From Thiomonas sp. (GTDB lineage Bacteria; Pseudomonadota; Gammaproteobacteria; Burkholderiales; Burkholderiaceae), in the NCBI GenBank assembly GCA_027443745.1, contig DAIAZB010000554.1, positions 1-12,952 on the forward strand: DNA of 12,952 nt, given 5' to 3'. The stretch's first letter is position 1; every line of letters starts with the position of its first letter. The translations under genes and the position numbers were made by a program. Below, piece after piece: positions 8,383-12,952 of this stretch. Under the pieces are notes generated by a model that saw only the letters and a program-made list of their open reading frames with translations, had not been told where the DNA came from and did no database searches.

Positions 8383-8571
8383 TCGAGGTATTGGCGCCGT
8401 GCCGACAGGCGAGCGTGTTCCAGGTTGTGCAGGTGGGTGCAGCCCTTCGTTTGCAGCATTCGGCTATCTTGCTGCGAGCGAGACAGCGTCGGCGTTCAGG
8501 GTGCTGGAGCAGGACACCGACTCGTTCACTCAAACGCCCAAGCCCTGGCGCACCTCTGACCATCAATCAAC

Positions 8572-9549
8572 GTGACTCCCGACACTGCCTATGTCGACCT
8601 GACGCCCGATCGCCTACTCAACGCCATCGACACCCTCGGCACGCGTTGCGATGGCCGGCTGCTGCAATTGAACAGTTTCGAGAACCGCGTCTACCAGGTC
8701 GGGCTCGAGGACGGCAGCCAGCGCATCGCCAAGTTTTACCGGCCCGGACGTTGGAGCGATGCTGCCATCCTCGAAGAGCATGCGTTCACCCTCGAGCTGG
8801 CGGAGCGGGAGATTCCCGCCGTGCCGCCGCTGTCGTTCAACGGGCAAACGCTGCACCATGGCGAGGGCCATCGTTTCGCGCTGTTCGCCAGGCAGGGCGG
8901 CAGGACGCCGGAGCTCGAGCACGACGAGACACTCGAATGGCTGGGGCGTTTCCTCGGCCGCATGCATGCGGTTGGTGCCAGCGGCGCGTATCAGGCACGG
9001 CCTTCGCTCGACATCCAGAGTTTCGGCCTCGAGCCACGCAATGTGCTCGTTGCCGGAGATTGGCTGCCCGCGGACTTGCGGCCGACCTGGATCAGCATCG
9101 CCGACCAGGCGCTCGAGGGCGTGAGCCGCGCCTATCAGCTAGCCGGCGACGTGCAGACGCTGCGGCTGCACGGCGACTGCCATGCCGGAAACCTCCTGTG
9201 GACCGACGACGGCCCGCATTTCGTCGACTTCGACGACAGTCGCAGCGGACCCGCGGTGCAGGATCTGTGGATGCTGCTCTCTGGCGACGCGGCGGGCATG
9301 CGGCGCCAGCTCGCGGCACTGTTGCGCGGCTACGCCATGTTCCGCGTGTTCGACGACCGCGAGTTGCATCTCGTCGAGGCGCTACGCACGCTGCGCCTCA
9401 TCCACTACAGCGCCTGGATCGCCAGCCGCTGGCACGACCCGGCCTTCCCGGCCGCCTTCCCCTGGTTCGGCAGCACCCGCTACTGGCAGGACCGCATCCT
9501 GGAGTTGCGCGAGCAAGTGGCGCTGATGCAGGAACCTCCGCTGCTCTGA
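8572..9549 (+). CDS. srkA: Stress response serine/threonine kinase A (SrkA/YihE/RdoA)
   Basis: A bacterial aminoglycoside-phosphotransferase-fold protein kinase that in E. coli protects cells from stress-induced death and acts in the Cpx context. The 325 residues match the family length. Visible parts are the N-lobe SFENRVYQVG (35-44), the nucleotide-binding lysine in IAKFYRPGRW (Lys54), and PPLSFNGQTL. Also present are the catalytic loop LHGDCHAGNLLW (Asp202, Asn207) and the metal-binding VDFDD (Asp219), then a C-terminal helical part ending in PWFGSTRYWQDRILELREQ. The start is the GTG at 8572, because no in-frame ATG gives a full N-terminus. It is transcribed away from rfbA. In many proteobacteria this gene precedes dsbA, but here the downstream neighbour is the tRNA-bounded element. 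Confidence 0.93.
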   Translation: MTPDTAYVDLTPDRLLNAIDTLGTRCDGRLLQLNSFENRVYQVGLEDGSQRIAKFYRPGRWSDAAILEEHAFTLELAEREIPAVPPLSFNGQTLHHGEGHRFALFARQGGRTPELEHDETLEWLGRFLGRMHAVGASGAYQARPSLDIQSFGLEPRNVLVAGDWLPADLRPTWISIADQALEGVSRAYQLAGDVQTLRLHGDCHAGNLLWTDDGPHFVDFDDSRSGPAVQDLWMLLSGDAAGMRRQLAALLRGYAMFRVFDDRELHLVEALRTLRLIHYSAWIASRWHDPAFPAAFPWFGSTRYWQDRILELREQVALMQEPPLL

Positions 9550-9574
9550 GCAACCTCAGGGCCAGACGCCGTTT

Positions 9575-9602
9575 GTTCCCCACGGGGGAACGCCACGTGG
9601 CG
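9575..9602. repeat. Adjoining hairpin and 12-bp palindrome after srkA
   Basis: GTTCCCC (9575-9581) pairs with GGGGAAC (9585-9591) around a 3-base loop. The palindrome CGCCACGTGGCG (9591-9602) follows at once, sharing one base. It lies 25 bases after the srkA stop and has no T-run. It may stabilise the srkA mRNA 3' end, end transcription with Rho, or be a copy of a dispersed repeat. Confidence 0.45.
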
Positions 9603-9615
9603 CGGCGCGGAGCAC

Positions 9616-9648
9616 AAAGAAAAAGGGGCGGCGATTTCTCGTGCCCCT
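9616..9648 (-). terminator. Minus-strand terminator, probably the displaced tRNA-Met terminator
   Basis: Read on the minus strand, AGGGGC (9648-9643) pairs with GCCCCT (9629-9624) around a 13-base loop and is followed by TTTTTCTTT. It lies 12 bases after the left copy of the tRNA 3' end, in the same orientation as the tRNA. That is where the tRNA's own terminator would have stood before the element inserted. No other minus-strand gene ends here. Confidence 0.68.
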
Positions 9649-9658
9649 CTCGAATGTG

Positions 9659-9676
9659 CTGGTGGCGCTTCAGGGA
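9659..9676. repeat. Left attachment repeat (duplicate of tRNA-Met 3' end)
   Basis: ctggtggcgcttcaggga, identical to 11247-11264. On the minus strand it spans the 3' side of the T-arm, the acceptor strand, the discriminator base and CCA, plus one further base. With one mismatch the match extends to 21 bases. The rest of the tRNA is absent here, so this is a partial copy, as expected at the distal junction of an integrated element. Confidence 0.78.
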
Positions 9677-9765
9677 GGAGGGGCCCCCAATTCACCACCC
9701 GAGGCACAGTCCGAAGTGGCGCAATGTGGTTGATGGACCACTGATTGTGCCAGCTGGCTTGTCGC

Positions 9766-9771
9766 TAAGAT
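9766..9771 (+). promoter_or_regulatory. Candidate -10 box giving a leaderless HNH mRNA
   Basis: TAAGAT (9766-9771) matches the -10 consensus at four of six bases, and its last base is seven upstream of the A of the start codon. Transcription would then begin at or very near the ATG. TTGTGC at 9745-9750 is a possible -35 with a short 15-base spacer. An in-frame stop (TAA, 9766-9768) rules out any longer protein, and no Shine-Dalgarno sequence is present. Confidence 0.35.
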
Positions 9772-9777
9772 GAGCCA

Positions 9778-10473
9778 ATGGACCAGTCGCCGCTGAACGA
9801 AACCGACCTCCGCCGATTTCTCGAACTCTTTCAAGACCACTTGGCACCTCGGCTTGATACATACGAGCAGGCGATCTACCTTTACGTTTTTCGCCACAGT
9901 CGCCTTGTTGGTCTCGATGAAGTGACCATCGGCTTCAAGTCGGCGAGGAGTCGGCTCGCCACAGGAATAGGCGAAGACGGCAAGCCCATGTCGGAAGGCA
10001 CGGCTTACAAGAAGGTTGCATCCCTGCAAGCGAAGGGCTGTCTGACCGTCGTTCGCACCACTCACGCCGGGCGGCTGATACGGCTGCACTTGCCGAGCGA
10101 GATGCCGGGATTTGTCCAGGAGGAGCAATCGCTCCCGCCCCTGACTTTGGAAGAGATGGATTTCTTCGAGGTTCCCGAGAACCGAGAACGTCTACTCAAA
10201 CGCGAAGGCTTCCGCTGCTTCTACACGTTGAAGGAGCTGACGAGAGACAGCTTCATCGTAGAACATGTCGTGTCTCGACCGAGCGGGAACAACAGCTACC
10301 GAAACTGTGTTGCTGCCTCACGCGAGTCCAATAACAAAAAGGGCGCCACTTCTGCGGGCGACTTCCTACGCCGCTTGTTTCGGGAAGGCTACCTCACGGA
10401 AAGCGAATTCGAGGGGCGGCAGCAGGCGCTGAGGGACTTAGTCGAGGGGCGTTTAATTCCGCCGATGGACTAA
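9778..10473 (+). CDS. Winged-helix plus HNH-nuclease-like protein
   Basis: A 231-residue protein with two apparent parts. Residues about 25-108 look like a winged helix: TYEQAIYLYVFRH, then MSEGTAYKKVASLQAKGCLTVV as the recognition helix, and a basic wing GRLIRLHLP. Residues about 128-189 look like an HNH nuclease core. It has RCFYTLKEL with Cys147, EHVVSRPSGNNSYRN with Glu162-His163 and Asn176, and ESNNKKG with Asn185-Asn186 and Lys188. Most of the zinc cysteines seen in classical HNH domains are missing, since the C-x2-C partner is Thr150 and the late Cys is Asn185. It may therefore be a zinc-free or divergent subtype. A helical tail ends LIPPMD. It is the only intact gene of the tRNA-bounded element and overlaps the relaxase 3' end by 80 bases. 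A role in defence, replication control or element maintenance is possible; none is shown. Confidence 0.8.
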   Translation: MDQSPLNETDLRRFLELFQDHLAPRLDTYEQAIYLYVFRHSRLVGLDEVTIGFKSARSRLATGIGEDGKPMSEGTAYKKVASLQAKGCLTVVRTTHAGRLIRLHLPSEMPGFVQEEQSLPPLTLEEMDFFEVPENRERLLKREGFRCFYTLKELTRDSFIVEHVVSRPSGNNSYRNCVAASRESNNKKGATSAGDFLRRLFREGYLTESEFEGRQQALRDLVEGRLIPPMD

Positions 10474-11191
10474 AACTCGAACGTCGCTTGCGGGCAATTG
10501 GGGCGAGGGATGCTGCTGCTTGCATCGCCTGCCATGCCCGGTCGTTTTGCTCTTTGACCCACTGCACTTCGGCTCGCCATGCTGCCAGCCGCTGGCGGTG
10601 AGCACGCACCGCCCGATCATGCTCGGACTCGACGCCCAGCACGCTTAACACCTTGCACCAGACACGCTCGACCAGCTTCGCAGGCGGCATAGGTGATTTC
10701 GGTGCAGGGGGCAGCGATGCACGTTGCGGCATCTGCTTCGCGGCCTGCATCGCTCCATAGAACTGCCTCACCTCGGAGTGCTTCGCCTCGCTGCCCGGCT
10801 CGCCCCGACGGATGCCGAGCGGTGCGAGGGCATCGGCGTAAGAGGACTGCAATTGACGCAGGCTCGCTCGGTTAAACAGGAGCTTGCTATCCAGCTTCCA
10901 GCCGTTCGCAGCTCGCACGCGAGGAACGATCAGCACGTGAGCATGCGGGGTTGACTCTCGCTCGACGTGAAGCACGATGGACGCCAGTTGGTCGGGCCAC
11001 TGGCGTTTGACCCACGCGAGCGTGGCCACGGTCCACGCCTTCATGCGGTCGTGATCGAACACGCCCGCTTGGTCCTCTCGTCCTGGCCGGAAGTAGCTAG
11101 GACTCGCGGACAGGACGACCTCGCGGCAAAGCACGGTCTCGCGGTTACGACGCTTGGCCCCATCGAGCAGATGGCCCACTTCTTGGACCAC
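10394..11191 (-). pseudogene. MobV-type relaxase (Mob/Pre), 5'-truncated
   Basis: A 265-residue remnant of a plasmid mobilisation relaxase, which nicks DNA at an origin of transfer. The metal-binding motif is LHVERESTPHAHVLIVP, with His75, Glu77, His83 and His85, matching the H-x-[DE]-x-x-TPHxH motif of the MobV/Pre family. Before it are REVVLSASPSYFRP and WVKRQWP, at the positions usual for the family. The N-terminal 50-60 residues that carry the first conserved motif (a His-Arg segment followed by an N-A-D-P/R-x-x-N region) are missing. The frame starts at a GTG at 11191, but is open further back through a hairpin to a TGA inside the tRNA 3' end. The C-terminus, past about residue 230, is low-complexity and overlaps the HNH gene. 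It is probably non-functional, though expression cannot be excluded. Confidence 0.75.
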
Positions 11192-11204
11192 CGGCTCGGA
11201 AGGA

Positions 11205-11240
11205 CGAAACCCGCAGGAGCTAGGCTCCGTGCGGGTTTCG
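11205..11240 (-). terminator. Strong hairpin downstream of tRNA-Met
   Basis: CGAAACCCGCA (11205-11215) and TGCGGGTTTCG (11230-11240) are perfect 11-bp arms. An inner GGAG/CTCC pair extends them past a single-base bulge. Read in the tRNA direction it begins eight bases after CCA and is followed by TCCTTCC, a poor T-run, so the stem carries most of the strength. It is very probably the present tRNA terminator, brought by the element. The symmetric AAACCC/GGGTTT flanks could also stop plus-strand transcription. Confidence 0.68.
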
Positions 11241-11247
11241 GGCGTTC

Positions 11248-11324
<77 letters not shown>

Positions 11325-11333
11325 AAACCTGGA

Positions 11334-11339
11334 ATTATA
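11334..11339 (-). promoter_or_regulatory. tRNA-Met promoter -10 box
   Basis: Read on the minus strand it is TATAAT, a perfect consensus, ending ten bases before the mature 5' end of the tRNA. Transcription would start about three bases upstream of it. A clear -35 at 17-18 bases is not seen; TTGTGC at 11370-11365 is too far away. Confidence 0.7.
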
Positions 11340-11347
11340 AACATGGC

Positions 11348-11381
11348 GATGCGCCGCTGAGCGCGCACAAGGCAGCGCATC
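11348..11381. repeat. Inverted repeat GATGCGC/GCGCATC between ech and tRNA-Met
   Basis: Perfect 7-bp arms (11348-11354 and 11375-11381) with a 20-base loop, just after the hydratase stop and just before the tRNA promoter. There is no T-run. It may be the hydratase transcript end or an element upstream of the tRNA promoter. Confidence 0.3.
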
Positions 11382-11397
11382 CGGAGGGCTCTCGACG

Positions 11398-12174
11398 TCA
11401 ACGCTGCTCGAAACGCGGCGCGCGCTTCTCGAGAAAAGCGGCCATGCCCTCCTTCTGGTCGTGCGTGGCGAACAGGCTGTGGAAGCTGCGGCGCTCGAAC
11501 AACATGCCTTCGGCCAGCGGCGCCTCAAAAGCCCGGTTGACGCATTCCTTGGCCATCATCACGGCCTGTAACGGGTGGCTGGCGATGATCTGTGCCGCGC
11601 CGAGCGCTTCGTCGAGCAGTTTGTCCGCGGCAACCACGCGCGACACCAGACCGGCGCGCTCGGCCTCGGCCGCATCCATCATGCGGGCGGTGAGCACCAG
11701 ATCCATGGCCTTGCTCTTGCCGACCGCGCGTGGCAGGCGCTGGGTGCCACCGGCGCCGGGGATGATGCCGATCTTGATTTCAGGCTGGCCGAATTTGGCG
11801 TTGTCGGCAGCGATGATGAAGTCGCACATCATCGCCAATTCGCAGCCGCCGCCCAGGGCGTAGCCGGCCACCGCGGCGATGACGGGCTTGCGCACCGTCC
11901 CGATGCGTTCCCAGTTGCGGGTGATGAAGTCCTGGCGATAGGCCTCGGTATAACTTTTGTTCGCCATCGCGGCGATGTCGGCGCCGGCGGCGAAAGCCCT
12001 GTCGCTGCCGGTGAGCACGATGCAGGCGATAGCGTCATCGGCATCGAACGCCGACAGCGCCGCGCCGAGTTCATCCATCAACGCGTCGTTCAGCGCGTTG
12101 AGCTGCTTCGGCCGGTTGAGGCGAATGAGGCCGACGCGGCCCTGGGTTTCAGTGAGCAGGTGCTCGTAAGGCAT
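11398..12174 (-). CDS. Enoyl-CoA hydratase (crotonase family)
   Basis: Hydrates trans-2-enoyl-CoA to 3-hydroxyacyl-CoA in fatty-acid beta-oxidation or amino-acid breakdown, in the cytoplasm. The 258 residues match the family. Visible motifs are [13 protein letters not shown] (18-30), the oxyanion-hole segment [11 protein letters not shown] (60-70), and [16 protein letters not shown] with Glu112. [19 protein letters not shown] with Glu132 follows. The two glutamates are 20 residues apart, as in true hydratases, which supports catalysis of hydration and not isomerisation. The start is the ATG at 12174, with GACGGAA nearby as a modest ribosome-binding sequence. It stands alone between an M61 peptidase gene upstream (203 bases away) and tRNA-Met downstream. 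Gene names such as echA, paaF or fadB1 cannot be told apart from sequence alone. Confidence 0.92.
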   Translation of the reverse strand: MPYEHLLTETQGRVGLIRLNRPKQLNALNDALMDELGAALSAFDADDAIACIVLTGSDRAFAAGADIAAMANKSYTEAYRQDFITRNWERIGTVRKPVIAAVAGYALGGGCELAMMCDFIIAADNAKFGQPEIKIGIIPGAGGTQRLPRAVGKSKAMDLVLTARMMDAAEAERAGLVSRVVAADKLLDEALGAAQIIASHPLQAVMMAKECVNRAFEAPLAEGMLFERRSFHSLFATHDQKEGMAAFLEKRAPRFEQR

Positions 12175-12377
12175 GGCGGGTTCCGTCTGGGGGCTGACAA
12201 TGCCGCAAGCATAGGACGGAAACCGGGGTCGCCCGCGGGGTGCGCAACGGCCTCCTGGCGGGTTCGCGCGGCGCGGCGGAACAAGCGCTCAGTGTCGGCC
12301 TCGGTGCGGCGCGGTGCCGCGGGCCGGACGGTGCCGGCTTCAAGCGCAAACCAGTGTCGGCAGTGTCGCGGCATGAC

Positions 12378-12952
12378 TCAAACCCCCAGCCAGCGTTTGC
12401 GCCGCTGTGCTGCAGCGGCTGTGGCAGACGGCGCCACGCTGAGCGTCACCGGCCCAGGCACCGGCGCAGGAAACGCCGCCTGAAGTTGCACCAGGCGTGC
12501 ATCACGCATGACATGCGCCTGCCAGGCATCTCCCGTGCGTGCGCGCGCATGCAGGCGCTTGATTTGGTCCGGGTTGGCACGCTGGCCGTTGATGGCAAGC
12601 AGGATATCGCCAGGGGCCAGGCCCGCCTGCTCGGCCCATCCCCTGGTCAACACCTGCCGCACTTGCGGCCAGCCGTGCGCATCGTCGAGCCTTAGCCCCA
12701 GACTGCTAAGGGCGTCGGCCTTGCCCTGATTCCAGCGTACACCCACGCTGGCCAGCAGACGCCGGAGCGGGAGTGTGTCGCAGCCATGCACATGCCGGAC
12801 AAACAAGCCCCGCAAATCCAGGCCGCTGACTTCGCGCACCAGCGCGGGCAAGGCGTCCTCGGGCACACCCTGGCTCTGCAAGGGCGCGTCGTCACGGCCG
12901 TAGCGGCGCCACAGCAGGCGCATCACGTCGTCCAGCGTGCTTGAGCTGCGGC
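12378..12952 (-). CDS. M61-family peptidase with PDZ domain, C-terminal part
   Basis: The last 191 or so residues of what looks like a glycyl-aminopeptidase-type M61 protease; the start and the HExxH zinc site lie beyond the right edge. In the window, STLDDVMRLLWRRYGR, then GVPEDALPALVREVSGLDLRGLF and RHVHGCDTLPLRRLLASVGV match the end of the M61 catalytic domain. A PDZ domain follows, with VLTRGWAEQAGLAPGDILLAINGQR as its core loop and helix. The tail is Ala/Pro-rich and ends with QRRKRWLGV. The frame is open to the edge, so the internal GTG at 12926 is not the start. Call rests on motif pattern; the substrate is not known. Confidence 0.82.
   Translation of the reverse strand, partial: RSSSTLDDVMRLLWRRYGRDDAPLQSQGVPEDALPALVREVSGLDLRGLFVRHVHGCDTLPLRRLLASVGVRWNQGKADALSSLGLRLDDAHGWPQVRQVLTRGWAEQAGLAPGDILLAINGQRANPDQIKRLHARARTGDAWQAHVMRDARLVQLQAAFPAPVPGPVTLSVAPSATAAAAQRRKRWLGV

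Larger units (their letters stand above)
8192..8571. other. rfbA-srkA divergent intergenic region
   Basis: About 380 bases with no gene I can support. It must hold the promoters of rfbA (minus) and srkA (plus), but no -35/-10 pair is convincing on either strand. Two stem-loops lie in the middle (8311-8347 and 8359-8382). Open frames that cross the region are unlike any family and are extensions of frames overlapping the neighbours. Confidence 0.5.

Noticed and set aside
8192..8566. Extended N-terminus for RfbA
   Set aside because: The family signature begins a few residues after the ATG at 8191; the upstream frame contains cysteine-rich, unrelated sequence.
8226..9773. A 515-codon plus-strand frame across srkA
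   Set aside because: Arg-rich sequence in a different frame from the clear SrkA kinase. It runs through hairpins and the attachment repeat.

Overview
The window is GC-rich, gene-dense chromosomal DNA, most likely from a betaproteobacterium of the order Burkholderiales. A Thiomonas-like genus is possible, but that is an impression and not a demonstrated assignment. The basis is the high GC content, the Gram-negative housekeeping genes (hemB, hemJ, a PBP5-type dacA, miaB, rfbA/rfbC, srkA, an M61 peptidase) and the style of the proteins. Nearly all of it is ordinary core genome. One short stretch near 9.66-11.26 kb is clearly accessory.

Layout. 1-319: the 5' third of hemB on the minus strand, running off the left edge. 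320-620: a divergent intergenic region with a run of stem-loops ending in a strong plus-strand intrinsic terminator that no gene explains. 621-3240: a tight plus-strand operon of hemJ, a VanZ-domain membrane protein, a thioredoxin-like [2Fe-2S] ferredoxin and an alpha/beta hydrolase, with gaps of 11 and 12 nt and then a 4-nt overlap. hemB and hemJ thus put two tetrapyrrole-synthesis steps back to back. 3482-4735: a periplasmic D-Ala-D-Ala carboxypeptidase, convergent with miaB (4739-6127) and separated from it by only 3 nt. Upstream of miaB on the minus strand are a small secreted protein of unknown function (6218-6607), then rfbC and rfbA (6741-8191, 4-nt overlap), which make and epimerise dTDP-sugar for rhamnose. 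rfbB and rfbD are not in the window. A 380-nt intergenic region with tandem hairpins follows, then srkA (8572-9549), a stress-response protein kinase.

Accessory region. An 18-bp exact direct repeat occurs at 9659-9676 and again at 11247-11264. The second copy is the 3' end of a tRNA-Met(CAT) gene on the minus strand. Each copy is followed, in the tRNA's direction of transcription, by its own terminator-like hairpin. This is the signature of site-specific integration into a tRNA 3' end, giving an element of only about 1.6 kb. It carries two convergent genes: a winged-helix/HNH-nuclease-like protein (plus strand, possibly on a leaderless mRNA) and a MobV-type relaxase that has lost its N-terminal part (minus strand). 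No integrase is present, so it is either a remnant or an element moved by enzymes supplied in trans. The inferred ancestral order is srkA, then convergent tRNA-Met, then an enoyl-CoA hydratase.

Right end. tRNA-Met has a perfect TATAAT -10 box just upstream. It is followed on the minus strand by an enoyl-CoA hydratase (11398-12174) and the C-terminal PDZ-containing part of an M61-family peptidase, cut by the window edge. The best candidate for something undescribed is the mini-element and its HNH protein. The second candidate is the structured, terminator-ended region between hemB and hemJ.
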